From JBAYIE01 sp041665785 (GTDB lineage Bacteria > Bacteroidota > Bacteroidia > UKL13-3), in NCBI GenBank assembly GCA_041665785.1, contig JBAYIE010000006.1, positions 46,576 through 110,575 on the forward strand: a stretch of 64,000 nt of DNA, written 5' to 3'. Of the stretch, positions 53,041-61,787 are shown in pieces. The translations under genes were made by a program, and so were the position numbers. Position 1 is the stretch's first letter; each line of letters begins with the position of its first letter. The notes beneath the pieces were generated by a model. The model saw only the letters and a program-made list of their open reading frames with translations. It had not been told where the DNA came from and did not search any database.

Positions 53041-53176
53041 GATATGTTAATTTTTTCACGTTTTTTCAACATATCTCAAAAATACGTGAATTGCTTTAAC
53101 ATATCCAAACAATATGTTTAAAGTATTGGGTTATTTCAACATATTGCAAAAATGGGTGCGTTCCTTTAACATATCC
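53041..53176. promoter_or_regulatory. Repeated TTNAACATAT boxes upstream of the Fic gene
   Basis: TTCAACATAT at 53065 and 53135, TTTAACATATCC at 53095 and 53165, and inverted ATATGTTAA (53042) and AATATGTTTAAAG (53111). Two 70-bp units each hold one TTCAACATAT and one TTTAACATAT spaced 30 bp. They lie between the Fic start (53025) and the DUF4175 stop (53244) and look like operators for the Fic winged helix or another regulator. Confidence 0.65.
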
Positions 53177-53243
53177 CCTCCCCAAAAAACCCTTCAATGA
53201 TTTTGTGCCCTGATTCCTCACACACTCACCCACTCACTCATAC

Positions 53244-56200
53244 TCATTCTCCTTTCCTCTTCCCAAAATACTCCTTCGCCTTTTCCTTATAGTAAGGCTG
53301 CATTTCGGCCGGAATGGTTTGCAGCAATTCCTGCTCTTTTTGTTTTTGTTTCTGGTACTGCTCAAAAGAAGGGGGCGCTGCGCGCGGCTTTTCTTTCGCC
53401 TGTTCCGATTCGCGTTTCTTGTCTTCTTCCTGCTTGCGCTCGGCTTTCTCGCTTTCCAGCAGGCGTGTCATGATTTCTTCCTGGCGCTGCAACATTTGAC
53501 GCGTGAGGTTTTTGTTGAAGAGTTCCTTTTCGGTTTGTTCCATCAAACGTTGCAATTCCTGCAGTTTGGCATTGCCTCCAAGCTGCTCCTTTTCTTTTGC
53601 CCCTAACTCGTTCAACATTTTTTGCATTTGCTGTCGGATGGCCATTTGCTGAGCTGCCATGCGTGCATATTCCTGACTGCCCATTCCGGGTTTTTCGCCC
53701 GGCTTGTTGCCCTTACCTTCCTGTTTGTTCAACCCTTCGCGCAATTGTTTGTTCAGCTCTTCCTGCATTTTCTTCATGGTCGACATGCTCTTGCTTTTTC
53801 CTTTACCCTTGCCTTTTCCTTGTCCCTTCTTTTGTTGCTTACCTTTTTCGCCGCTGCTCTTGGCTTGCATTTGCTCCTGCAATTGCTTGAGCACTTCACT
53901 CAACAGCACCCCGAGGTTGTTGGCATTCATCATGGCTTGTTGCTGATTCAACCGGATCTGACCAATATTACGCGAACCATAACCCTCGATGCTTTTATCC
54001 AGGTTGGCATTCAGTTTCGATACTTCACGGTTGATGAAGGTACTTATTTCAGGAATGCGCTTGCTTAAGGCCACCAGCGAATCTTCAATGATGCGGGCAT
54101 TGTCTTTGATGTTTTTCTGCCTGCGTGCCATATCCACGTATTGCGGATTGTAATTGTTGACCCGTTTAAATTCTTCCATCAATTGCTCCTGATCCGTACT
54201 CAGCTGTATCGTATTCTCTAAAATTTCCCGCAAGGCTTCAGCATTGATTTCATCTTCCTTTTGCTCTTCGGCATCCAGTTCCTTCTTCAACTTATCGTTC
54301 AGCTCCTTCATTTTTTTAGCCGCCTTCTTCTGACTTTCAGCCGCGTTTTTTGGATCTTCTTTTTCCAGCTGCTCTTCACTTTGTTTTTGATCCTGCTCTA
54401 TTTCCTGTTGCTCCTTTTCAGTGTTCCCCAATTCCTTGGGCTCTTCCAGTTCTTTGTTTTTTTCCTGTATATCTTTCAGCTCTTCTTTCAGGTCTTTAAA
54501 TTCCCCGGAAAGCTTTTCTTGCTCCAATTGGATCTCTCGAAGGCCTTTCTTTCCCTCTTCTTTCTCGGCGCCGGCAGGCTTATCTTTACCGGAACATTTT
54601 TTCGCTAAATCTTCCTGCTTTTGGGTAAGCTCATCGAGTTGGCGTATGGCTTCTTCGCGCTTCTTTTCCAGTTCCAGTTGTTTAAACTGCTCTAGCATGC
54701 GATCCAGTTCTTTCTCTACATCTTTATTGTTCATCTGCAGCTTTTCCATCTCATCTTTCACCGCGTCTTTGTTTTGTCGCTGCATCATTTCTTCCAGTTG
54801 CTGCATGAGTTTTTTCATCTCATCGCTCATCACCTCATTAAACAACTTGTTGATTTGCTCCTGCTTTTCCATCAAAGCATCCTGCTGCTTCCTGAATTCC
54901 TGTTCCTGCCGTGTTAATTCCTTTTGCTTGTTTTTGATTTGTTCGATATCGCGGTTCAGTTCCTGTTGGCGTTGCAGAATTTTCTCCAGCTTCTTTTTCT
55001 CTTCCCAGGTAAATTCACGGTTCTCGTGCATTTTGTTTTCGATGGCTTTCAATTCCTTCTGCAGATTTCGTGCTTCACGGATCGCTTCTTCCATTTGTTG
55101 CTTCAATGATTCGCTTCCACTTTCGTGATTTTTTTCGAGTTCATTTACCGATGGTGCTTTATATACCATCACCTTTGAACGTGTAGATTTAGCTCCAAAA
55201 ACCCCATCGTTATCCCACACTTCAAAATAATATTCTACCTGATCCGACGGACTGATCCCTATTTCGCTGAGGTTAATCTGATAACTGAAACGCGCCGTAC
55301 GCGAAACGGCATCCATCGAAACCGGCAAACGGTGCAAACCGGATTTTATTTTTTCTTCCTGTTCCGATGTGGTGTATCTGTAATTAAAGGTCAATCGCGT
55401 TAAACCATGATCGTCTTCTGCATCTCCCATAAAATACCGCTGAGCCGGAATCAGCGAATCCGTTTGTTCTTCTATGGTAAGCGACGGGTAAGCATCAGGA
55501 ACCACTGCAATCTGATAGCGCATCGAATCATTTTGGGCAATGTTTCCTTTTACCGCACGAATAGAATATACCGCTGGCACAAACATTTTCTTTTGATAGT
55601 GCCAGGCATTCAAGCGGGCTTGCGTTGCTGCAAACGCTTTGTTATTAAAACTCAGCCAAAGTGAATCGGCTGAGCGGGTGCGGATCTGCCATTTCAACAC
55701 CGTTCCAGCCGGTACGGTAATATCACCGGGATTATCCCACGACTCGGCTTTTAGTCCAAGGTAATTTGGGTAGTGTGCTTCAACTATAATCTGATCCAGG
55801 TGCGGACGTGCCAAAACTTCCAGTGTATAGGTTTCGCTGATAAATCCGGCAGCTTCCAGTTCAAAAGGTATGCTTTGCCGCAGGCTGTGAAAGGTATAAG
55901 TGAATTGGTTCTGCGCCGATTTCTGCATTTTAAACCGGTTTCCCTCCCGCAGTATATACACTTCGTTGGGTAAACTTTTGCCGTTCACTTCCAGTTCAAT
56001 AGAAAAATCGCTGTACTGATCGGTCACCAACTCCGGATTCAAAAAACGAAACTGAAAAGGTGGCGGTTCTTTAAAATGCTGGTTGTACTGCCATACTCTG
56101 CGACTCCCATCGCTGATCATACCCGGTGCAATCAGGTAAACGATGAGATACAAAGCTGCCGGAATGAGCATATATCGGGCAAAACGGGCGTTTTTACGCA

Positions 56201-56654
56201 AGTCGATGGCCGCCGAAAAAGGAACAGGTTTTAATTCCACGGTCTTCTGTTCAATGGCTGCCAGCAACAATTCAGAATGCCGGCCATCCGCCTCCCTGCG
56301 CAACTGCAGCGTATTGAGCAACTTGTCGCCAACATCCGGAAAATGCCGGCCGATCAGTTTCGACGCCTCCGTATAACTCAATAATTTTCCGATCCGTAAC
56401 AAACGGGTCAGTGGAATAAAGACAAAACGTACTAGCAGGTACAAGGTGTTGGCGATCACAACGTACAATAAAATAGCGCGTGGTAAGGTGCCGAAATGAC
56501 CAAAATACTCGAGTGACACCGCCAGCAGGTAAACCATCAAAATAAGGATTACCGCATACATAAGCCCCCGTATTACCTGGTTTTTGTAATACTTGCGGAT
56601 AAAGGCATCGAGTTTCTCAATGAGTATATCGGTATGGGGGGAACGGTCGGGCAT
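53244..56654 (-). CDS. DUF4175-family membrane-anchored coiled-coil protein
   Basis: 1136 residues. Two or three N-terminal membrane helices (~28-50, 56-78, 155-175) and a beta-rich extracytoplasmic region to about residue 530 are followed by long Gln/Glu/Lys-rich coiled coils (~535-850) and a basic region (GKQQKKGQGKGKGKGKSKSM). The FGAKSTRSKVMVYKAPSVNELEK segment joins the two. The DUF4175 assignment rests on this architecture. Function is unknown in the phylum. The low-complexity charged tail (KKRESEQAKEKPRAAPP) is unusual. Confidence 0.85.
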   Translation of the reverse strand: MPDRSPHTDILIEKLDAFIRKYYKNQVIRGLMYAVILILMVYLLAVSLEYFGHFGTLPRAILLYVVIANTLYLLVRFVFIPLTRLLRIGKLLSYTEASKLIGRHFPDVGDKLLNTLQLRREADGRHSELLLAAIEQKTVELKPVPFSAAIDLRKNARFARYMLIPAALYLIVYLIAPGMISDGSRRVWQYNQHFKEPPPFQFRFLNPELVTDQYSDFSIELEVNGKSLPNEVYILREGNRFKMQKSAQNQFTYTFHSLRQSIPFELEAAGFISETYTLEVLARPHLDQIIVEAHYPNYLGLKAESWDNPGDITVPAGTVLKWQIRTRSADSLWLSFNNKAFAATQARLNAWHYQKKMFVPAVYSIRAVKGNIAQNDSMRYQIAVVPDAYPSLTIEEQTDSLIPAQRYFMGDAEDDHGLTRLTFNYRYTTSEQEEKIKSGLHRLPVSMDAVSRTARFSYQINLSEIGISPSDQVEYYFEVWDNDGVFGAKSTRSKVMVYKAPSVNELEKNHESGSESLKQQMEEAIREARNLQKELKAIENKMHENREFTWEEKKKLEKILQRQQELNRDIEQIKNKQKELTRQEQEFRKQQDALMEKQEQINKLFNEVMSDEMKKLMQQLEEMMQRQNKDAVKDEMEKLQMNNKDVEKELDRMLEQFKQLELEKKREEAIRQLDELTQKQEDLAKKCSGKDKPAGAEKEEGKKGLREIQLEQEKLSGEFKDLKEELKDIQEKNKELEEPKELGNTEKEQQEIEQDQKQSEEQLEKEDPKNAAESQKKAAKKMKELNDKLKKELDAEEQKEDEINAEALREILENTIQLSTDQEQLMEEFKRVNNYNPQYVDMARRQKNIKDNARIIEDSLVALSKRIPEISTFINREVSKLNANLDKSIEGYGSRNIGQIRLNQQQAMMNANNLGVLLSEVLKQLQEQMQAKSSGEKGKQQKKGQGKGKGKGKSKSMSTMKKMQEELNKQLREGLNKQEGKGNKPGEKPGMGSQEYARMAAQQMAIRQQMQKMLNELGAKEKEQLGGNAKLQELQRLMEQTEKELFNKNLTRQMLQRQEEIMTRLLESEKAERKQEEDKKRESEQAKEKPRAAPPSFEQYQKQKQKEQELLQTIPAEMQPYYKEKAKEYFGKRKGE

Positions 56655-56741
56655 GATTTACGAAGTTAAGGTATTTAACGTTTGACTTCCCGTTTTTCAT
56701 ACCGCAACAATTGGGTATAAATTTTGTTACTATTGTCAGAT

Positions 56742-57230
56742 ATGAAAATGAAACTCTCTTTGCTTTGGCTGGCACTTTTTGCATCCGGTTCTTATTTTGC
56801 TCAAGCCCAAACCCCGAAAAGCAGCGCCGAACCTGCAAAACTGGTGTGGGTCGACTGGAACGAAGGCTACGAAAAAGCGGTTAAGTCCGGCAAAATTGTA
56901 TTGGTAGATGCTTATACCGATTGGTGCGGCTGGTGCAAAAAAATGGACAGGGATACTTATTCCAATCCGGAAGTCATCAAAAAAATCAATGCCAATTTTA
57001 TTGCCATCAAATTCAATCCCGAAATAGAAGGAAAAACATACAAAATAGGAGATGAAACCTTTACAGGTGCTCAATTATACGGGTTGTTTACCCAGGGTCA
57101 GAGCACAGGTTTCCCTACAACCTACTTTATTTTCCCGGCCAAAAAACGAATCCTGCTGGATGCAGGTTACAAAGCTCCAGAAGGCTTTTTGCAGGTGTTG
57201 GAAACGGTGATTCAGGAGTCAAAAAAGTGA
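56742..57230 (+). CDS. Exported thioredoxin-family protein
   Basis: 162 residues. Signal peptide (MKMKLSLLWLALFASGSYFAQAQ) then a thioredoxin-like domain with the active site WCGWCKK (~66-72) and the cis-Pro in FPTTYFI (~127-133). It is probably a periplasmic disulfide or reductase component. The start at 56742 gives the signal peptide. It is divergent from the DUF4175 gene. Confidence 0.88.
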   Translation: MKMKLSLLWLALFASGSYFAQAQTPKSSAEPAKLVWVDWNEGYEKAVKSGKIVLVDAYTDWCGWCKKMDRDTYSNPEVIKKINANFIAIKFNPEIEGKTYKIGDETFTGAQLYGLFTQGQSTGFPTTYFIFPAKKRILLDAGYKAPEGFLQVLETVIQESKK

Positions 57231-57303
57231 TTCCGGGTTTCTAAACCAACATACGGCCTATTAAAATTAAACGGGTGATATGGCACTCATGGGTATTTCT
57301 ATT

Positions 57304-57440
57304 GGGCGCGTCCCCTGAAGCAAGCGCAAGTGGTATTCTGGTTATTTATTAGCTTCACAAGCGCTTAACTTCAGGGGTCAGGCTATTCGTTCCAAGTCCT
57401 CGCTGCGCTGCGGGCTTTCCACTGCTATCCTTCGCGCGTC
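57304..57440. repeat. Bacteroidota-type interspersed palindromic element, copy 2
   Basis: GGGCGCGTCCCCTGAAG with CCCCTGAAG (57312-57320) inverted at CTTCAGGGG (57369-57377), then CAGGCTATTCGTTCCAAGTCC, CGCTGCGCTGCGGGCTTTCC and ACTGCTATCCTTCGCGCG. It is the counterpart, in the opposite sense, of the element at 31480-31665. The 549-bp gap 57231-57779 holds no convincing gene; a 64-codon frame at 57471-57665 (minus) is not supported. Confidence 0.55.
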
Positions 57441-57762
57441 ATCCTAAACTTCGGTTTTCCGCCTTATTTATTAAATGGCGTTCTTTACATCTAAAGTATG
57501 TAAATCTTTATAGAAAAAATGAACCCGGTATCTCAATAGAGCATTCAGGAAAGAGTTTGCAGTCTGCCCGATTTCGTCAAACATGGTAGTGATCGCCTTG
57601 TTATTCCTTTGAAAAGAATAAGCCAAACTCCGCGTTGTATCGTACATGCATGGTATAACACTCAAATTGCATGCTTTAGATTACAGTCCTAAATCGAAAA
57701 AATTATTCCAAACATCCTCTGTTCCTTCCTGCCGATTTTAACAATTACGTTAAAAATAGCCG

Positions 57763-57770
57763 TACATTTG
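57763..57770 (+). promoter_or_regulatory. -7 box TACATTTG for the amidophosphoribosyltransferase gene
   Basis: TACATTTG ends 9 bp before the ATG; the transcript leader would be a few bases. A TTTT rather than TTTG sits near -33. Confidence 0.5.
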
Positions 57771-57779
57771 TAGCGCGAT

Positions 57780-59675
57780 ATGAGTGATCCAATCAAACAC
57801 GAGTGTGGAATAGCGTTTATCCGCCTGCTTAAACCTCTCGAATACTACCAGCAAAAATACGGTTCCGCAATGTATGGGTTGAAAAAACTCTACCTCCTGA
57901 TGGAGAAACAGCATAACCGCGGGCAGGATGGCGCAGGGGTAGGCGTTATCAAACTCAACCCCGATTCGGGCAAACGGTATATGTACCGCGAGCGTGAAAG
58001 CGGAAGCGGTGCCATTGCTGAAATCTTTGCTAAAATCGATAAGAAAATCACGGATTCGGGTACCAAAGAACAGTTGTTGGATGTAGATTACCTGAAAGCC
58101 AAAACACCTTTTGCAGGTGAAGTTTTGCTCGGTCATTTGCGTTACGGAACTTACGGTGGAAGTGAATCAAACCTGTGTCACCCCTTTATTCGCGAAAACA
58201 ACTGGATGAGCCGTAACCTCATGCTGGCAGGCAATTTCAACATGACCAACGTGGATGAATTGTTTGAAGTATTGGTAGCACTCGGCCAGCATCCAAGCGA
58301 AAAAGCCGATACCATTACCATGCTCGAGAAAATCGGGCATTTTCTCGACGAAGAAAATCAGCGTTGTTTTACCCGCTTCAAACGCGATGGAAATTCGAAC
58401 CGCGAAATCTCCAACCTCATTGCAGGTTCTATCAATATTGAAACTATTCTGAAACGTTCCATGCGCGATGTGGATGGAGGTTATGTGCTGGCCGGATTAA
58501 TCGGACATGGCGATACATTTATTGTACGCGATCCGAATGGTATTCGTCCATGTTTTTATTACCAGGATGATGAAGTGGTTGTGGCTACTTCGGAACGCCC
58601 GGCTATCCAAACCGGTTTCAATGTAAAATTGAATGAAATCAAAGAGCTTGGACCGGGTAATGCCCTTATTATTCGTAAAGACGGCAAGGTACAGGAAGTA
58701 AAAATCCTGCCTACAGCACAAATCCGTCAATGTACCTTCGAACGCATTTATTTCTCGCGCGGAAACGATCGTGATATTTACCTCGAGCGCAAAAAACTGG
58801 GTTACCTGCTTTCTGAAAAAGTACTGAAAGAAATCAACCACAATATTGAAGATACTGTTTTCTCATATATCCCAAACACCGCTTCCACGGCCTATTATGG
58901 GTTGATCGATGGAGTATTGGACTACCTTAGCGAATACAAGGTTCAGGAAGTGCTGAAGATGGGGCCTCGTCCGGATAAGGAAAAATTGCGAAAATTACTC
59001 GCCATCAAACCACGGCGAGAAAAAATTGCATTGAAAGATGCCAAACTGCGCACATTTATTACCGACGATCAACACCGCGAAGACATGGTGGCGCATGTGT
59101 ATGATGTGACCTATGGTCTGATCAACAACGACAAGGATACGCTCGTGGTGATGGATGATTCCATTGTACGCGGAACTACTTTAAAAACAAGTATCCTGCG
59201 CATACTCGATCGTTTGGCTCCTAAAAAGATTGTAATTGTTTCCTCGGCTCCTCAGATCCGTTATCCCGATTGTTATGGAATTGACATGAGCCGGCTTAAA
59301 GACTTTGTGGCTTTTCAGGCAATGATAGCTTTGTTGAAAGAACGAAAGCTCGAACATAAATTGCAGGAAGTTTACGCGAAATGCAAAGCCCAGGAACATG
59401 CACCAAAAGAAACCGTGGTGAATTACCTGAAAGAACTTTACGATTTGTTTACCGATGATGAGATCAGTGCAAAAATTGCTCAAACCGTTACCCCACCGGA
59501 TGTTCAGGCTGAAGTAAGTATCATTTATCAAAGCATAGAAAACCTGCATAAAGCTTGTCCGAAGCACAAAGGCGATTGGTATTTTAGCGGCAATTATCCA
59601 ACACCCGGCGGAAACAAAGTTGTAAACAAAGCGTTTATCAATTACATGGAAGGCATAAGCGCCCGTGCGTACTGA
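57780..59675 (+). CDS. purF: Amidophosphoribosyltransferase, long variant
   Basis: 631 residues, longer than the ~470-500 of most PurF. The N-terminal nucleophile is Cys9 in HECGIAF (class II glutaminase), implying processing of eight residues. RGQDGAGVGV (~48-57), LLGHLRYGTYG and GGYVLAGLIGHGDTFIVRDPNGIRP follow, then the PRPP loop VVMDDSIVRGTTLKTSI (~459-475). It makes phosphoribosylamine for purine synthesis; an amidotransferase with another acceptor is possible for this long form. The DUF2480 gene starts within its stop codon (TGATG). Confidence 0.88.
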   Translation: MSDPIKHECGIAFIRLLKPLEYYQQKYGSAMYGLKKLYLLMEKQHNRGQDGAGVGVIKLNPDSGKRYMYRERESGSGAIAEIFAKIDKKITDSGTKEQLLDVDYLKAKTPFAGEVLLGHLRYGTYGGSESNLCHPFIRENNWMSRNLMLAGNFNMTNVDELFEVLVALGQHPSEKADTITMLEKIGHFLDEENQRCFTRFKRDGNSNREISNLIAGSINIETILKRSMRDVDGGYVLAGLIGHGDTFIVRDPNGIRPCFYYQDDEVVVATSERPAIQTGFNVKLNEIKELGPGNALIIRKDGKVQEVKILPTAQIRQCTFERIYFSRGNDRDIYLERKKLGYLLSEKVLKEINHNIEDTVFSYIPNTASTAYYGLIDGVLDYLSEYKVQEVLKMGPRPDKEKLRKLLAIKPRREKIALKDAKLRTFITDDQHREDMVAHVYDVTYGLINNDKDTLVVMDDSIVRGTTLKTSILRILDRLAPKKIVIVSSAPQIRYPDCYGIDMSRLKDFVAFQAMIALLKERKLEHKLQEVYAKCKAQEHAPKETVVNYLKELYDLFTDDEISAKIAQTVTPPDVQAEVSIIYQSIENLHKACPKHKGDWYFSGNYPTPGGNKVVNKAFINYMEGISARAY

Positions 59676-60202
59676 TGACATTAGATCCTACCATATTACC
59701 TATAGAAAATAAAGTAGCCTCCAGCGGCCTGATCACCCTCGATCTGGAAACATTCTCCCATCCAGGCGAACGCATCTTATTCGATATCAAACCCTGGTTG
59801 TTTCGCGAAATGATCCTGAAAGAAAAAGATTTTCGCGAATCGGTAAAGCAACATAACTGGGCCCAATACACCGGAAAAAACCTTGCCTTCACCTGCACTG
59901 CCGATACCCTGATTCCAACCTGGGCTTATATGCTGTTGGCCATAGAAGCTGAACCGTATGCCCATCGCTATGCTTTCGGCGATCTGCAAACGCTTGAAAC
60001 GTTATTGTTTCAGGAAGCTCTGGATGCCCTTGATCCGAATGAATTTGCAGGTAAACGCATCATCATCAAAGGTTGCGGAAAAGTGCATGTTCCCGTAAGT
60101 GCATATGTTGAAATTACACATAAGTTAATGCCTGTTGCTAAAACCATCATGTATGGAGAAGCCTGCAGCAGTGTTCCTCTTTTTAAGAGGGTAGGGGCGT
60201 GA
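59675..60202 (+). CDS. DUF2480-family protein
   Basis: 175 residues, cytoplasmic. The start LITLDLETFSHPGERILFDIKPWLF and the centre TADTLIPTWAYMLL plus KGCGKVHVPVSAYVEITHKLMP and YGEACSSVPLFK at the end are the family signature I recognise. Function unknown, but several cysteines and histidines are conserved-looking. It overlaps purF by one base, so the two are co-transcribed. Confidence 0.88.
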   Translation: MTLDPTILPIENKVASSGLITLDLETFSHPGERILFDIKPWLFREMILKEKDFRESVKQHNWAQYTGKNLAFTCTADTLIPTWAYMLLAIEAEPYAHRYAFGDLQTLETLLFQEALDALDPNEFAGKRIIIKGCGKVHVPVSAYVEITHKLMPVAKTIMYGEACSSVPLFKRVGA

Positions 60203-60214
60203 TATGTCATGCTT

Positions 60215-60751
60215 CTACGGATTTTTCGATTCCAATATGTTTTTAATCCTTCCCAATCCATCATCAAACACTTTTTCAGTGGAAGAAATTTTGGAAGGAA
60301 TCATAAAGCGATAAAGCGGATTGTAACCTACATCTCCTGCATTGATCCAGGTGATCGTAGCTTCAGTCGTATTACCGGAGAATTGAAATTCACCTTGCGT
60401 ATTCACCTCACCACCGTGCATGTATAAGCTGTATTTCAATTGTTGATTCGTGATACAAGTGTCAAACAAAAACCTGCCTGATCCTAATGCATTACCATAA
60501 AAATACTGCCGCCCGCCTTGGCCTGCCGAAGTCCTTCCATAAAAATAATAAAGTGTGCTATCCATACTTTTATTCCAGAGACTCCATTGTTCCCAATTGC
60601 GGAAATCCTGCATAAAAGAGTAGGCCTTATCAACTGGTACATTCACTTTTATGCTGCGCTCGATGCGGTAACTCCGCGGAAAAAATAATGAAACAACAAA
60701 CGTGAGTATGGCTATCAGAAAGAGGGATATAAAAAGTTTAAAAAGTTTCAT
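60215..60751 (-). CDS. Membrane-anchored SRPBCC-domain protein
   Basis: 178 residues with one N-terminal membrane helix (~6-25) followed by a START-like SRPBCC domain (YRIERSIKVNVPVDKAYSFMQDFRNWEQW). It is a shorter paralogue of the 22-kb protein and lacks the GyrI-like domain. It converges on DUF2480 with 12 bp between stops and begins 15 bp after the cdsA stop, so it is the last gene of the CPBP-DUF2007-cdsA operon. Confidence 0.82.
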   Translation of the reverse strand: MKLFKLFISLFLIAILTFVVSLFFPRSYRIERSIKVNVPVDKAYSFMQDFRNWEQWSLWNKSMDSTLYYFYGRTSAGQGGRQYFYGNALGSGRFLFDTCITNQQLKYSLYMHGGEVNTQGEFQFSGNTTEATITWINAGDVGYNPLYRFMIPSKISSTEKVFDDGLGRIKNILESKNP

Positions 60752-60766
60752 AATTCAAAAAGACAA

Positions 60767-61588
60767 TCAATTCGTAAAAAGTAAATAAAAGAATACTGCC
60801 GGTACTGCAAGAAACAACCCGTCGAAGCGGTCGAGCACACCTCCGTGACCGGGCAGGATTGTACCCGAATCCTTGATTTGCAGGTTGCGTTTTAACAGCG
60901 ATTCGAACAAGTCGCCAAAGGTTCCGAATACGGTAACCACCACTCCTATAGCCAGCCAATCAAAACGGCTTACGCCATCAAACCATTCTGATGTCGACAA
61001 TCCATAGCCAACCATCATTGCCAGAAACAAGCCACCAATGCTGCCTTCAACGGTTTTCTTGGGTGAAATGCGTTCAAACAGTTTCGTTTTACCAAAACTG
61101 CGTCCGGCCAGATAAGCACCCGTATCGTTGGCCCATAGCAACAGAAAGAAGCCCATTGGCAATCCCCAATCGTATTCGATAGAACTGAAATACCCGATCT
61201 TGCCCAGCATCACAAAAGGAAATGTAATATATACGATACCCAGAATCTGAAACGCCAGGGTTGAAAATTCGTTGTGCGAATGTTCAAACAGTTTGATGAT
61301 AAAAATAATCAGGATCACCGGAATGATATGGTAGTACCAGGCCAGCGACAAATCTGCCGTGAAGATCAAAGCAAACATCAGCAATACAAAACTGCCGGCA
61401 ACAATACCCAGGTATTTTTCAAGCTTGCTTTTGGTAGGAAGTACCAGCTCGTAAAATTCAAGCAGGCATAAAAAATTCATCACAAACAAAAGGATGAAAA
61501 ATGTAATTTCACTCAGGCAGGTTGCTCCGGCTACTGCAGCCACAAAAAAGGTACCCGTAAAGGTGCGTTGCCAGAAATTACTCTTCAT
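60767..61588 (-). CDS. cdsA: Phosphatidate cytidylyltransferase
   Basis: 273 residues with about seven membrane helices. It makes CDP-diacylglycerol for phospholipid synthesis. The C-terminal signature GDLFESLLKRNLQIKDSGTI followed by LPGHGGVLDRFDG (~226-258) is diagnostic, along with the AGRSFGKTKLFERISPKKTVEG segment (~161-182). It overlaps the DUF2007 gene by 11 bases. Confidence 0.95.
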   Translation of the reverse strand: MKSNFWQRTFTGTFFVAAVAGATCLSEITFFILLFVMNFLCLLEFYELVLPTKSKLEKYLGIVAGSFVLLMFALIFTADLSLAWYYHIIPVILIIFIIKLFEHSHNEFSTLAFQILGIVYITFPFVMLGKIGYFSSIEYDWGLPMGFFLLLWANDTGAYLAGRSFGKTKLFERISPKKTVEGSIGGLFLAMMVGYGLSTSEWFDGVSRFDWLAIGVVVTVFGTFGDLFESLLKRNLQIKDSGTILPGHGGVLDRFDGLFLAVPAVFFYLLFTN

Positions 61589-61787
61589 AATTTGTACTGA
61601 TTAACTGTTTTGCCTGTTCCACATCGATAGCCCTGCAATATATCTCGGCTTTGCCAAAAAGTGTATACGAGCTGTCTACCTTATTCATTTCAACAGCTTC
61701 AATTCCGTTTTCCTGCAACATCGATACAACAATGCTTGCTTCCACCGGTCGGCCGGTTTCAAACACCTTCACCCAATCATTCTCCAT
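61578..61787 (-). CDS. DUF2007 (putative signal-transducing) protein
   Basis: 69 residues: WVKVFETGRPVEASIVVSML (~5-24), ENGIEAVEMNK and a C-terminal helix AIDVEQAKQLISTN, typical of the small DUF2007 domain. Function not established. It overlaps CPBP upstream and CdsA downstream by about 11 bases each, an unusually tight arrangement that implies coupled translation. Confidence 0.85.
   Translation of the reverse strand: MENDWVKVFETGRPVEASIVVSMLQENGIEAVEMNKVDSSYTLFGKAEIYCRAIDVEQAKQLISTNYEE

Noticed and set aside
57471..57665. 64-codon minus-strand frame in the gap before purF
   Set aside because: No start-site signal, family match or codon support; it lies next to a palindromic repeat.
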